Assembly: GCA_021794095.1 (NCBI GenBank)
Contig: JAJYRN010000007.1
Coordinates: forward strand, 93,420 to 157,419
Direction of reading: 5' to 3'
DNA from: Acidobacteriota bacterium
GTDB lineage: Bacteria > Acidobacteriota > Holophagae > Holophagales > Holophagaceae
DNA length: 64,000 nucleotides
The position numbers and the translations under genes are program-made. The notes under the pieces are model-generated. The model ran no database searches. It was not told where the DNA came from and worked only from the letters and a program-made list of their open reading frames with translations. This document shows, in pieces, positions 15,710 to 24,863 of this stretch (positions are counted from its first letter, which is position 1; each line of letters begins with the position of its first letter).

Positions 15710-17500
15710 ATGCGCAAGGATCTCGTCTTCGGAATGGCCGGATCGGGGGGCGACGGCATCGTCTCCGCCGGCGACTCGCTGCTCCAGGCCGCCTCGGCTG
15801 AGGGTTATCACGGCGTGATGACCAAGAGCTTCGGCTCCCAGATCCGCGGCGGCGAATCCTCCTGCCGCGTGCGCATCAGCACGGAACCCATTCCGAATCC
15901 CGGCGGCAACCTGGATGTGGCCGTGGCCCTGAACTGGGAGGACTTCCTCAAGTTCGGCGCGGAGCTGCCGGTCAGCGGCACCACCGTGGTGATCTACGAG
16001 GCCGCCACCGGCGTCGCCGAGAACCAGATCCCCCTGGTGGGGGTGACGCCCCTGCAGGTGATCGCCGTGCCCATCGCCGGAATCGCCAAGGAAACCGCCG
16101 GGACCGAGCGCGCCAAGAATACCGTGGTGCTCGGTCTCATCGCTGGCTGGTTCGGCATCGGCGGGCAGGCGGTCATGGCTGGCATCAAGAAGAAGCTGGC
16201 CAAGAAGGGCGAGGAACTGGTGGCCGCCAATCAGCGCGCCTTTGATGCGGGCGTGGCCTTCGCGAAGGAACATCCCCTCAAGACCGACATGACCGTGATC
16301 CCCTCCGGCAACAAGGGGGCGCTAAAGCTCCTGACCGATGGCAACGACATGGCCGCGGCCGCCGCCATCTTCGCGGGATGCCAGTTCTTCGGCGGCTACC
16401 CGATCACCCCCTCCACCGAGATCATGCAGTTCTTCACCAACCACGTCTGGAAGTACGGCGGCGCGGTGCTGCAGGCTGAGGACGAGATCGCGGGCATCGG
16501 CGCGGCCGTGGGCGCTTCCTTTGCCGGGAAGAAGGCCATGACCGCCACCAGCGGCCCGGGCCTTTCGCTGAAATCCGAAATGATGGGTTTGGCCAGCATC
16601 GCCGAACTGCCCCTGGTGATCGTGGATGTTCAGCGCGGTGGCCCCTCCACGGGCTTGCCCACCAAGACCGAGCAGTCCGACCTTTTCGCCGCGGCCTTCT
16701 CGGCCCACGGCGATGTGATCCGTCCCGTGCTGGCGCCCACTTCCGTGGCGGATACCTTCCGCGTCGTGGTGGAGGCCTTCAACATTGCCGAGCACTATCA
16801 GACGCCGGTCATCGTGCTCTCGGACCAGGAAATCTCCCAGCGCAAGGAGACCATGGATCCCATTGACACCACCCAGTTCAAGATCGAGGAGCGGCTGCGG
16901 CCCACCGCGGCGGACCTCCAGGAGTACAAGCGCTTCCGCATCACCGAGAACGGCATCAGCCCCATCAGCCATCCCGGGATGCCCGGCGGGGCCTACCTGG
17001 CGGCGGGCATCGAGCACAGCGAGACGGGCGCTCCCACCAACAGCGGCTCCGTGCACCAGCGCATGAACGACAAGCGCACAAAGAAGTTCGATCCGCTGCT
17101 GAACCGTGAGGATCTCTTCGAGATCACCGGCAATCCCGACGCACCGCTGGCCCTGGTGGCCTGGGGCAGCGTGGCGGGTGTCTGCCGCGAGGCGCTCCAG
17201 ATGGCCCAGGCCGAGGGCCTGAATGTGAAGCTGATGGTGCCCTACCTGCTCTACCCCGTGGCCGAAGCGACCTACAACCGGTTCTTCGCGTCGGTGCAGA
17301 AGGGTCTGGTCGTCGAGCAGTCCCACCTGGCCCAGACCTTCAAGGTGCTGCGCATGCACCTCGACCTGCCCAAGGGCCTCAAGTCCCTGGCCCGCAGCGG
17401 CGCCAATCCCTTCCTGCCCGGCGAGATCGTCGAGGCCCTCCATCATCTCCTCGCGGAGCTGCAGCGCAGCCACGAGGGCAAGCTTCAGCCCCAGGAGTGA
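15710..17500 (+). CDS. korA: 2-oxoacid:ferredoxin oxidoreductase, fused gamma-alpha subunit
   Basis: This 596-residue protein fuses the gamma domain (about 1-190, starting DLVFGMAGSGGDGIVSAGDSL) to the alpha domain (about 200-596, GGYPITPSTEIMQF and LQAEDEIAGIGAAVGASFAGKKAMTATSGPG), the layout of KorA-type 2-oxoglutarate:ferredoxin oxidoreductases. With KorB it would catalyse CoA-dependent oxidative decarboxylation of a 2-oxoacid and reduce ferredoxin, or run in reverse in reductive TCA flow. I use the ATG at 15710 preceded by GAGGGGCCC. The korB start lies 7 bp downstream. 2-Oxoglutarate is the most likely substrate, but other 2-oxoacids are possible. Confidence 0.9.
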   Translation: MRKDLVFGMAGSGGDGIVSAGDSLLQAASAEGYHGVMTKSFGSQIRGGESSCRVRISTEPIPNPGGNLDVAVALNWEDFLKFGAELPVSGTTVVIYEAATGVAENQIPLVGVTPLQVIAVPIAGIAKETAGTERAKNTVVLGLIAGWFGIGGQAVMAGIKKKLAKKGEELVAANQRAFDAGVAFAKEHPLKTDMTVIPSGNKGALKLLTDGNDMAAAAAIFAGCQFFGGYPITPSTEIMQFFTNHVWKYGGAVLQAEDEIAGIGAAVGASFAGKKAMTATSGPGLSLKSEMMGLASIAELPLVIVDVQRGGPSTGLPTKTEQSDLFAAAFSAHGDVIRPVLAPTSVADTFRVVVEAFNIAEHYQTPVIVLSDQEISQRKETMDPIDTTQFKIEERLRPTAADLQEYKRFRITENGISPISHPGMPGGAYLAAGIEHSETGAPTNSGSVHQRMNDKRTKKFDPLLNREDLFEITGNPDAPLALVAWGSVAGVCREALQMAQAEGLNVKLMVPYLLYPVAEATYNRFFASVQKGLVVEQSHLAQTFKVLRMHLDLPKGLKSLARSGANPFLPGEIVEALHHLLAELQRSHEGKLQPQE

Positions 17501-17507
17501 GGTTCCC

Positions 17508-18383
17508 ATGAGCGCCACCTGCGAATTCCAGGCAAAAGACTACAAGAGCGATCTGAAGCCCATCTGGTGCCCCGGATGTGGTGACTACTCCGTGGTGCAG
17601 GGCATCTACCGCGCCCTGGCCGCCATCGGCCGTCCGCCCCACGAGATCGCCTTCATTTCCGGCATCGGCTGCTCCAGCCGCATTCCGGGCTACACCACGG
17701 CCTACGGTTTCAACACCGTCCATGGCCGCGCCCTGCCCATCGCCCAGGGCATCAAGCTGGCCAACCCCGACCTCCTGGTGCTGGCCGCCGGCGGCGACGG
17801 GGATGGCTTCTCCATCGGCGGCGGCCACATCGCCCACCTCATCCGCCGCAACATTGACATCACCTACATCGTGATGGACAACCAGATCTACGGCCTCACC
17901 AAGGGCCAGCTCTCGCCCACGTCCCAGAAGGGGCGCATCACCGTCACCTCTCAGCACGGCAGCCTGGAAGAGCCGGTCAATCCGCTGCTCTACACCCTGG
18001 CCTACGGCGCGGGCTTCGTGGCCCAGGCTTCGCCCACGGATCTGGCCAGCATGGCGTCCATCATCGAGGAGGCCATCCGCTACCCCGGCTTCGCCTTCGT
18101 GAACATCCAGTCCCCGTGCGTCACCTATGGCGAGGAAGCCCAGCAGATCAAGGGCCTCAAGGCCATCAGCGAGAACCTCTCGACCCTCGGCCACAACCCG
18201 GCGGACCGCCTGGCGGCCATGGATCTGGCCCAGCAGTACGGCCGAAAGCTGCACCTCGGGGTGTTCTACCGGAATCCCGAACCTGCGCCCACCTACGATG
18301 GGCTGATCCGCGAGCGGCAGGCCGCCCTCTCCAAAGGCGCGCTCCCGAAAGAGCGTATCCTCGATCTCTTCATCAAGAAGTGA
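17508..18383 (+). CDS. korB: 2-oxoacid:ferredoxin oxidoreductase beta subunit (TPP-binding)
   Basis: This 291-residue beta subunit binds thiamine pyrophosphate. It shows WCPGCGDYSV, GIGCSSRIPGY and GGDGDGFSIGGGH followed by MDNQIYGLTKGQ, the GDG...N TPP/Mg motif. The cysteines fit the iron-sulfur ligands of this family's beta subunit. No separate ferredoxin-type delta subunit is nearby, as expected for KorAB two-subunit enzymes. It follows korA at 7 bp with a GAGG site upstream. Confidence 0.92.
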   Translation: MSATCEFQAKDYKSDLKPIWCPGCGDYSVVQGIYRALAAIGRPPHEIAFISGIGCSSRIPGYTTAYGFNTVHGRALPIAQGIKLANPDLLVLAAGGDGDGFSIGGGHIAHLIRRNIDITYIVMDNQIYGLTKGQLSPTSQKGRITVTSQHGSLEEPVNPLLYTLAYGAGFVAQASPTDLASMASIIEEAIRYPGFAFVNIQSPCVTYGEEAQQIKGLKAISENLSTLGHNPADRLAAMDLAQQYGRKLHLGVFYRNPEPAPTYDGLIRERQAALSKGALPKERILDLFIKK

Positions 18384-18390
18384 GGCGGCC

Positions 18391-18915
18391 ATGACGACGC
18401 GCGGCATTGATTTCAAGGCCCTCAGCCTGAAGGATGCGCTGGATCTGGCCGTGCTCATCGAGCAGGAGGCCAAGGAACGCTACGAGGAATTCGCGGCCCA
18501 GATGGACCAGCACCGCACGCCTGAGGCGGCGACGTTCTTCCGCCACATGGCCCTCAACGAAGCCAAGCACGGCGAGGAATTGGCCGCCCGGCGCGCCACC
18601 TTGTTCGGGAATGCGCCTGCCTCGGTCACCCGGGCCATGATCTTCGATATCGAGGCGCCGGACTACGACGCGGCCCGGGCTTTCATGAGCCCGCGGAAAG
18701 CCATGGAGGCCGCCCTGGCTTCCGAGGTGAAGGCCCATGCCTTCTTCATGGCGGCGATGCCTTCCATCCAGGACCAGGGGGTCAAGCTCCTCTTCCAGGA
18801 ACTCAGTGGTGAGGAGGTCCAGCATCAGGATCTGGTGAAGGCCGAACTGGCCAAGCTGCCGCCGGATTCAGGCCTCTCTGACGAGGACTTCGTGGACGAG
18901 CCCGCGGCCCAGTAG
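18391..18915 (+). CDS. Ferritin-like/rubrerythrin-family diiron protein
   Basis: This 174-residue four-helix protein resembles the erythrin domain of rubrerythrin: EQEAKERYEEFAAQM, then FRHMALNEAKHGEEL, and later EVKAHAFFMAAM and FQELSGEEVQHQDLV give the repeated E...ExxH pattern expected of a diiron site. It lacks a rubredoxin domain. Such proteins typically act in peroxide reduction or iron handling in anaerobes. It sits 7 bp after korB, so it may protect the oxygen-sensitive oxidoreductase, which is inference. Confidence 0.8.
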   Translation: MTTRGIDFKALSLKDALDLAVLIEQEAKERYEEFAAQMDQHRTPEAATFFRHMALNEAKHGEELAARRATLFGNAPASVTRAMIFDIEAPDYDAARAFMSPRKAMEAALASEVKAHAFFMAAMPSIQDQGVKLLFQELSGEEVQHQDLVKAELAKLPPDSGLSDEDFVDEPAAQ

Positions 18916-18939
18916 GTCGCGCAGGAGGAACGGGTTGTC

Positions 18940-19560
18940 ATGAGCGATTTCGACCGAAAGGCCGCCACCTGGGACCAGGATGCAACCAAGGTGGCACGGG
19001 CCGAGCGGGTGGCAGAAGCCATCCGCGAGATGGTGGATGATCTGGCCGGCCGCCATGCCCTGGAAGTGGGCTGCGGCACGGGTCTGCTGGGCTTCGCCCT
19101 CCGTCCCCATGTGGCGCGCATTACCCTGGCCGACACCTCCCCGGGCATGCTGGAGGTGCTCCGCGGAAAGATCGCGGATGCAGGCTTCCAGGGCATGGAG
19201 GCGCTCCAGCACGACTTCACCCAGGGCCCCCTGCCGGAGGCCCGCTACGGCCTGGTGTGCAGCCTGATGGTCCTACACCACATCCCGGATACCGAAGCGG
19301 CCTTGCAACGCTTCCACGACATCCTGGAGCCGGGAGGGCTGCTCTGCATGGCGGATCTGGACCCGGAAGACGGCTCCTTCCACGGGGCCAACGTGACGGA
19401 TGTCCACCTGGGATTCGATCGCGAAACGCTGCGCGCCCAGCTCCAGCGGGCCGGCTTCCAGGACGTCCGCTTCCGCACGCCCTTTGTGATCGCCCGTGAG
19501 ACCGACCAGGGCCCCCGCCAATTCCCCGTCTTCCTGGTGGCGGCACGCCGACCGGCCTGA
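18940..19560 (+). CDS. Class I SAM-dependent methyltransferase
   Basis: This 206-residue Rossmann-fold methyltransferase has motif I ALEVGCGTGLLGFAL, the acidic motif II region ITLADTSPGMLEVL and CSLMVLHHIPD. The acceptor is unknown. It is the last gene before the strong hairpin at 19588-19633 and is on the same strand 24 bp after the ferritin-like gene, so it ends the korAB transcript. Confidence 0.85.
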   Translation: MSDFDRKAATWDQDATKVARAERVAEAIREMVDDLAGRHALEVGCGTGLLGFALRPHVARITLADTSPGMLEVLRGKIADAGFQGMEALQHDFTQGPLPEARYGLVCSLMVLHHIPDTEAALQRFHDILEPGGLLCMADLDPEDGSFHGANVTDVHLGFDRETLRAQLQRAGFQDVRFRTPFVIARETDQGPRQFPVFLVAARRPA

Positions 19561-19587
19561 TCCACACGAACGAGAGGGATATCGCGG

Positions 19588-19633
19588 ACCTTCAGCGGCC
19601 CCACCCTTCAACCCGGGTGGGGCCGCTGAAGGT
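19588..19633. terminator. Strong bidirectional hairpin terminator
   Basis: A perfect 19-bp stem (left arm 19588-19606 beginning ACCTTCAGCGG, right arm 19615-19633) with an 8-base loop lies between the convergent methyltransferase and pepD genes. No long T-run follows on either side. The position between converging stops supports termination in both directions. Confidence 0.8.
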
Positions 19634-19640
19634 GTCCGCC

Positions 19641-21107
19641 CTACACCGCTTCCAGGATCGCCTTGAGCAGAATCCAGAAATTGGCGACGGAGGGGACGCT
19701 CACGTTCTCATCAGGCGTGTGGACATCCCACATGTTGGGGCCGATGGAAACCATCTCCATGTCCGGGTACTTCTCGCCGATGAGGCCGCATTCCAGACCG
19801 GCGTGGATGGCCTTGATGGCCATGGGTTTCCCGAAGGTCTTCTCGTGGACGGCGTTCACGACCTTGACCAGGGAGGCCTTGGGCTCGGGCTTCCAGCCGG
19901 GGTAGCCGTCGCCGCGGGTGGTCTCGAAGCCCGCAAGGCGGGAGAGGGCCTGCACGCGGTCCGCGACCACGAACTTGGAGGCTTCCACGGAGGAGCGGTG
20001 GCTCAGGCAGACCTCCACCTCGGCGCCGCGGGTGGCGATCATGGCCAGGTTGGTCGAGGTCTGCACGAGGTCCGTGATGTCCGGGCTCATGGCCACCACG
20101 CCGTGCACCATGCCGAAGAGGTAGTCCACGACCGCCTGGGTGTCCTCGGGCGCGAACGCGTACTCCGGGGCTTCGGGGGCGGGCGCCAATTCCAGGGCCA
20201 GCCCCGGATCGAAGGCGCCCAGTTCGTCCTGGGCAATCTTCTGCTCGCGGGCGAGGGCGACGCGGACGGCGCCCTCCTGGGCGGGATTCATGAAGACGAG
20301 GGCCCAGGCTTCGCGGGGGATGGCATTGCGCTTGTTGCCGCCGTGGAATTCACCCACCTGGAGGTCGAACTCGGGCACCAGGCGGAACAGCAGCTGGCCG
20401 AGGATGCGCAGGGCGTTGCCGCGGCCCTGGTGGATCTCCACCCCGGAATGGCCGCCCTTGAGGCCCAGCACCTTGATGCGGAAGGGCCGGGCGCCCGCGG
20501 CGACCGGCACCTGCTTCATCTTCCGGGTCGCCACGGTATCCATGCCGCCGGCGCAGCCGATGGTGAGATCGCCCTCCTCCTCGCTGTCGAGGTTGAGAAG
20601 GTACTTGCCCTTCAGGAGGCCGGGTTGGAGGTTGCCCGCGCCGGTCAGGCCCGTCTCCTCGTCAATGGTGATGAGCACTTCCAGCGGGCCGTGGGCGATG
20701 TCCTTGGATGCCAGAACGGCCATGGCTGAGGCCACGCCGATGCCGTTGTCCGCGCCGAGGGTGGTGCCCTTGGCGCGCAGCAGGTCGCCATCGCGCCAGA
20801 CCTGGATGGGATCCTTGGTGAAGTCGTGATTCGTGGCTTCGTTCTTCTCACAGACCATGTCCACATGGGCCTGCATGGCCGTGATGGGAGCCTTCTCACG
20901 CCCCGGCGTGGCGGGCTTGCGGATGATGACGTTGCCGATGGGATCCTGCATGGCCTCCAGGCCGAGCGCCTTGGCCTGTTCCAGCACCCAGGTCGCCGCC
21001 GCTTGCTCGTTCTTGGATCCGCGCGGGATCTTCGAGAGCTCCAGGAAGTAGGACCAGAGGGTCTTCGGTTCGAGGGATTCGAGCAGGGCGTCCACAGGGG
21101 CCTCCAA
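19641..21107 (-). CDS. pepD: Beta-Ala-His / aminoacyl-histidine dipeptidase (PepD, M20 family)
   Basis: PepD is a cytosolic zinc dipeptidase of family M20C. The sequence shows MQAHVDMVCEKN, GTTLGADNGIGVASA and TIDEETGLTGA, which carry the metal-binding His, bridging Asp and catalytic Glu residues, plus CAGGMDTVA. I choose a TTG start at 21107 because GGAGG lies eight bases upstream, giving 488 residues, the usual length; a GTG at 21140 is open but has no ribosome binding site. It converges on the methyltransferase across the shared hairpin. Confidence 0.88.
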   Translation of the reverse strand: MEAPVDALLESLEPKTLWSYFLELSKIPRGSKNEQAAATWVLEQAKALGLEAMQDPIGNVIIRKPATPGREKAPITAMQAHVDMVCEKNEATNHDFTKDPIQVWRDGDLLRAKGTTLGADNGIGVASAMAVLASKDIAHGPLEVLITIDEETGLTGAGNLQPGLLKGKYLLNLDSEEEGDLTIGCAGGMDTVATRKMKQVPVAAGARPFRIKVLGLKGGHSGVEIHQGRGNALRILGQLLFRLVPEFDLQVGEFHGGNKRNAIPREAWALVFMNPAQEGAVRVALAREQKIAQDELGAFDPGLALELAPAPEAPEYAFAPEDTQAVVDYLFGMVHGVVAMSPDITDLVQTSTNLAMIATRGAEVEVCLSHRSSVEASKFVVADRVQALSRLAGFETTRGDGYPGWKPEPKASLVKVVNAVHEKTFGKPMAIKAIHAGLECGLIGEKYPDMEMVSIGPNMWDVHTPDENVSVPSVANFWILLKAILEAV

Positions 21108-21218
21108 GTGCGTCCCTCCTGCGGAGACACGCTGCTCCACTCTATAACGGACCTCTGGATCGGGCCCTCCCCCGTGACCGGGGTCACGCCTCTAACCGAA
21201 GGGACTGTGCCCGGCCCT

Positions 21219-22511
21219 TCAGCGATCCGGGGCGGGAAGGATGCCCAGCTGGGTGTAGATGGGCCGCAGGGAGCGGCGGATCTCACCCAGGCGGGAGACA
21301 AACCACGCGGCGCCTACAACGCAGAGTCCGCCGCCGAGGGCCAGGGTGGCGGGGGCGCCGATGCGGTCAGCTGCCCAGCCGGCGAGGAGGCTGCCGAAGG
21401 GCATGGTCCCCTGGAAGGCCATGGCGAAGTAGCTCATCACCCGGCCCCGCTTGTCCTCCTCCAGGATGGTCTGGAGGATGGTGTTGCTGGCGGCCATCTG
21501 CTGCATCATCCCGAAGCCGGTGACGAGCAGGAGCGCCAGGGATAAAGGCAGCCAGCGGGAGAAGCCGAAGGCGATGATGCCCACCCCAAAGAGGGCTGCC
21601 GTGGTGGGAATCACCCGCAGGAGGCCCCGCACGCTCTTCCGCGAGGCCAGCCAGGCCGCGCTCCCCAGGGCCCCGAGCCCGGAGGCGCCCATGAGGAAGC
21701 CCAGGGTGTGGGCCCCGCCACCCAGGACGCGGCTGGCGAAGATGGGCATGAGCACGGTGTAGGGCATCCCCACGAAGCTGACCAGGGCCAGCAGCAGGAG
21801 GATGTTCCGCACGGGCGGGAATTCGGTCACGTAATGCCAGCCCTCCCGTAGTTCGGTGCTGACGCTCTCCGCGGCCCGACGCACCTGGGGCACCCGTACC
21901 GTCATCAGCAGGAGCGAGACGATCACCGCCAGGTAACTGATGCCATCAATGAGGAAGCAGTAGCCCTCGCCGAACCCGGCGATGACGAGGCCCGCCAGGG
22001 AGGGGCCGATGAGGCGCGAGCCGTTCACCATGGAGGAATTGAGGGCGATGGCGTTGGGCAGATCCTCGCGCCGCTCCACCATCTGGGGCAGAAAGGCCTG
22101 GCGGGCGGGCATGTCGAAGGCGTTGACGATGCCCTGGAACACGCTCAGCCAGAGGATCTCCGGGACGGTGATGCGATGGCCCAGGGCCAGGGCCGCCAGG
22201 GCGAAGGACTGGAGCATGGAGAGCACCTGGGTGACCACCAGCACCCGATGGCGATCCAGGCGGTCCACCCACACCCCGGCGAAGGGGCCCAACAGGAAGC
22301 CGGGGATCTGGCTGGCGAAGCCCGTGAGGCCCAGCAGGAAGGCCGAGCCCGTGAGTCGGTACACCAGCCAAGCCGTGGCCAGCCGCGTCATCCAGGTGCC
22401 GATGAGGGAAAGACTTTGGCCCCCGAAGAACAGCCGGTAGTTCCGGAAGCGCAGGGCGCGCAACGCGTAGCCCCATCTGCCCGCCTCCTCCTCCTGTCCC
22501 TGCGGGTCCAT
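21219..22511 (-). CDS. MFS transporter (enterobactin/macrolide exporter-like)
   Basis: This major facilitator protein of about 430 residues resembles the EntS/MefA-like exporters: YALRALRFRNYRLFFGGQSLSLIGTWMTRLATAWLVYRLTGSA at the start, and the loop motif GVWVDRLDRHRVLVVTQ between helices 2 and 3. Twelve membrane segments are expected. The ATG at 22511 has an excellent GGAGGAGGAAGG site; an ATG at 22529 is the alternative. The substrate is unknown. It is divergent from the desulfidase-like gene starting at 22609. Confidence 0.87.
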   Translation of the reverse strand: MDPQGQEEEAGRWGYALRALRFRNYRLFFGGQSLSLIGTWMTRLATAWLVYRLTGSAFLLGLTGFASQIPGFLLGPFAGVWVDRLDRHRVLVVTQVLSMLQSFALAALALGHRITVPEILWLSVFQGIVNAFDMPARQAFLPQMVERREDLPNAIALNSSMVNGSRLIGPSLAGLVIAGFGEGYCFLIDGISYLAVIVSLLLMTVRVPQVRRAAESVSTELREGWHYVTEFPPVRNILLLLALVSFVGMPYTVLMPIFASRVLGGGAHTLGFLMGASGLGALGSAAWLASRKSVRGLLRVIPTTAALFGVGIIAFGFSRWLPLSLALLLVTGFGMMQQMAASNTILQTILEEDKRGRVMSYFAMAFQGTMPFGSLLAGWAADRIGAPATLALGGGLCVVGAAWFVSRLGEIRRSLRPIYTQLGILPAPDR

Positions 22512-22608
22512 GCCTTCCTCCTCCGCCATCCTCCCTTGGCCGCTCGGCGCGGGCAAGGGGAGAGCCGGCTACCATGGCGGGATGCGCCACAAGGCGCCAC
22601 GAGGATCC

Positions 22609-23871
22609 ATGCGCTTCTCCGACTACCTCGACGCCGAATGGAAGCCCGCCCTTGGCTGCACCGAGCCGGCGGCCGTGGCCCACGCGGCGGCCCTGGCCGC
22701 GGACCAGGCGCGGGGCGCGCTCCAGCGCGTGCGCCTCCGGGTGGATATCCGCACCTACAAGAACTGCCACGCCGTGGGGATTCCCCATGCCGAGGGCAGG
22801 ACCGGCATCCTGTGGGCCCTGGCCCTGGGTGCCCAGCTGCCGGATGCCTCCCTGGGGTTGCGCTGCTTCGAGGCGGTGACCCCGGAGGTGCTGGAGGGCG
22901 CGGGCCGCCTCCTTCAGGGGGGCGCGCTCCAGGTGGAGCTGGATGCCGAGAGTCCGGACCTCCTCATTGACTGCACGGTGGAGGGCAAAGCGGGAACCGG
23001 CCGGGCTGTGCTGGCCCGGGAGCACACCCGGGTGGCCCTGCTGGAGCGGGATGGGCGGCGCGTGGGGGGTGAAGAAGGCCAGGCGACGGAGGCGGTGCGG
23101 GATGTCCGCGCCCTTCTGGCGGAGATGAGCCTGCACGACCTGATGGTGCTGGCCCGCGATCTGGCGCCGGAGGACCGCGAACGCCTTCGCGAAGGGGCCG
23201 CCTGCAACCTGGCCATGGCCGAGCATGGCGTGTCGCTGATGCCGGCGGGATTCGTGCCGGAGGAAGGCCACGACCCGCTGACCCGCTACTCCCGTCTGGT
23301 GAGCGCCGGGGTCTATGCCCGCATGTCCGGCGAGCCGCGAATGGTGTACTCGCTGGCGGGATCCGGCAACAAGGGCATCACCGTCGCGGTGCCCCTCACG
23401 CTCTGGGGCCGCGGGAAGGGCCATGCCCAGGCCCGGGTGGACGAGGCCCTGGCCTTCGCCTGCCTGATGACCTCCAGCACCACGCACCGGCTGGGCACCC
23501 TGTCCTCCATCTGCGGCGCGGCCAACGCCGCGGGCATCGGCATCGCCTCCGGGCTCGTCCTCCTGGAGGGTGGCGCGCCCCAGCAGGTGGATCTGGCCAT
23601 CCAGAACATGGTCGGCAACCTGGCGGGCATGATCTGCGATGGAGCCAAGATCGGGTGCGCGATGAAGACCATGACCGGCGCCGATGCCGCCTTTCGCTCC
23701 GCGACTTTGGCTTTGGCGGGCTTCGGCATTCCGGCCACGGATGGCATCGTGGGCGACGGGGGCGCGGCCTCCCTCGCCAACCTCGGCCGCCTGGCCCAGC
23801 GCGGCATGGCCGGCGTGGATGCCGAGGTGCTGGACATCATGCAGGGCAAACTCGCCACGCCCCACCCCTGA
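22609..23871 (+). CDS. L-cysteine desulfidase / L-serine dehydratase alpha-like (UPF0597 family)
   Basis: This 420-residue protein belongs to the UPF0597/CyuA (YhaM) family related to the iron-sulfur L-serine dehydratases. It begins FSDYLDAEWKPALGCTEPAAVA and has the further cysteine segments CNLAMAEHGV, SICGAANAAG and CDGAKIGCAMKT, which fit [4Fe-4S] ligation. Relatives degrade cysteine to pyruvate, ammonia and sulfide. I take the ATG at 22609 with GAGG nearby; an ATG at 22582 is possible. The choice of cysteine or serine as substrate cannot be settled from the sequence. Confidence 0.82.
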   Translation: MRFSDYLDAEWKPALGCTEPAAVAHAAALAADQARGALQRVRLRVDIRTYKNCHAVGIPHAEGRTGILWALALGAQLPDASLGLRCFEAVTPEVLEGAGRLLQGGALQVELDAESPDLLIDCTVEGKAGTGRAVLAREHTRVALLERDGRRVGGEEGQATEAVRDVRALLAEMSLHDLMVLARDLAPEDRERLREGAACNLAMAEHGVSLMPAGFVPEEGHDPLTRYSRLVSAGVYARMSGEPRMVYSLAGSGNKGITVAVPLTLWGRGKGHAQARVDEALAFACLMTSSTTHRLGTLSSICGAANAAGIGIASGLVLLEGGAPQQVDLAIQNMVGNLAGMICDGAKIGCAMKTMTGADAAFRSATLALAGFGIPATDGIVGDGGAASLANLGRLAQRGMAGVDAEVLDIMQGKLATPHP

Positions 23872-23912
23872 ACCCCATCCGCACTCGCCGGGGCTCTGCC
23901 CGGGGATTTCTT

Positions 23913-23921
23913 TGTAACCTT
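23913..23921 (+). promoter_or_regulatory. Candidate ECF sigma -35 element
   Basis: TGTAACCTT at 23913-23921 carries the AAC core typical of ECF sigma -35 elements, and it lies upstream of a broken ECF sigma-factor gene, as expected for autoregulation. No -10 element is clear about 16 bases downstream. Confidence 0.35.
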
Positions 23922-23979
23922 GGCGGGATGCCCAGGTAGAGAAACGGTAGGAGTCGCCGACGTGGAGGATGGGGATGCC

Positions 23980-24324
23980 ATGGCCCAGGTAAAGGATGGT
24001 CGCGTGGAGCGGCTGTCCCTCCTGTTCGAACGGCACCACCTGCGCCTCTTCAATTTCTTCCTGAGGCTGACGCGCCACCGGGGTGCCAGCGAGGATCTCG
24101 CCCAGGAAGTCTTCCTCCGGATGCTGCGGTACCGCGCCAGCTATCGGCCGGGGACGCCTTTCCTGCCCTGGAAGCGGCCGATCACCTCCAGGTGGCTCAG
24201 GAACGGCCATGGACCTGGTCCTTCTATCCCAGGTCCTACAGCGATTCCGGGAAACCGGGGCGGGTGTCATCGCTGTTCCGGCACCTCCTCATTCCGAAGG
24301 GATGGGTGCTTCAGGATGGGGTGA
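23980..24324 (+). pseudogene. Truncated ECF RNA polymerase sigma factor
   Basis: The first 60 or so residues from the ATG at 23980 match sigma region 2 of an ECF sigma factor (LFERHHLRLFNFFLRLTRHRGASEDLAQEVFLRMLRYRASYRPG). After PFLPW near 24170 the match stops and the frame runs through unrelated sequence to a stop at 24324. Region 4, the -35-binding half, is missing. The sequence after the break belongs, in another frame, to a different protein, so a deletion has joined two genes. A GGAGGAT site lies ahead of the start, so a short region-2 peptide could still be made. Confidence 0.7.
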
Positions 24325-24785
24325 GCGCCGCCAGGGACCTGTCGCAGGTCGTCCTGGCGCCCCTGGACGTCCCTGGGCGGCGGATCCATCCGCGTCTCCA
24401 GGCGCAGGGACTCCAGGAAGCCGGATCTGGATTCCACATGCCGTACGGTTCCGATTCTGTCCAGCTCTTCAGGCTCCTCGCCGAGCAGAACATCCGCATG
24501 GCCAACGACCAGGCGAGCCTGGACGAAGCCGCTGTCGCGTGTGGACTCGACCGGTACCGAATGGAGAAGGGCGCCTATCCCGAGCGCCTGTCCGACCTGG
24601 CGATTCCCCTGCCCGCGGACCTCATCGGTGGTCAGCCCCTGCACTATCGGCGCACGGCCGAGGGCGGCTACATGCTCTACAGCGTGGGCTGGAACGCCAG
24701 GGATGACGGTGGAACACCGGGCCAGGGCAAGAATGCGTGGACCCAGGGGGATTGGGTCTGGACGATCGCGGGAAACCGGGAATAA
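24174..24785 (+). pseudogene. C-terminal remnant of an unidentified protein, fused after a deletion
   Basis: In a frame different from the sigma fragment, about 200 codons encode what looks like the C-terminal part of a larger protein. Its latter half (AVACGLDRYRMEKGAYPERLSDL, LIGGQPLHYRRTAEGGYMLYSVGWNARDDGG) has the character of a conserved C-terminal domain in which a short helix is followed by beta-strands. The first possible start is a GTG at 24192 with no ribosome binding site. I cannot name the family. Such proteins are often encoded near ECF sigma factors, so sigma and remnant were probably parts of one operon before the deletion. Confidence 0.5.
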
Positions 24786-24863
24786 AGATCCCTGACCGAT
24801 CGGAATGGTTCGAGGGCGATCGCGGTCGAGGAGACCCGTGGCCCCACGCGGGACTGCGGGCTC

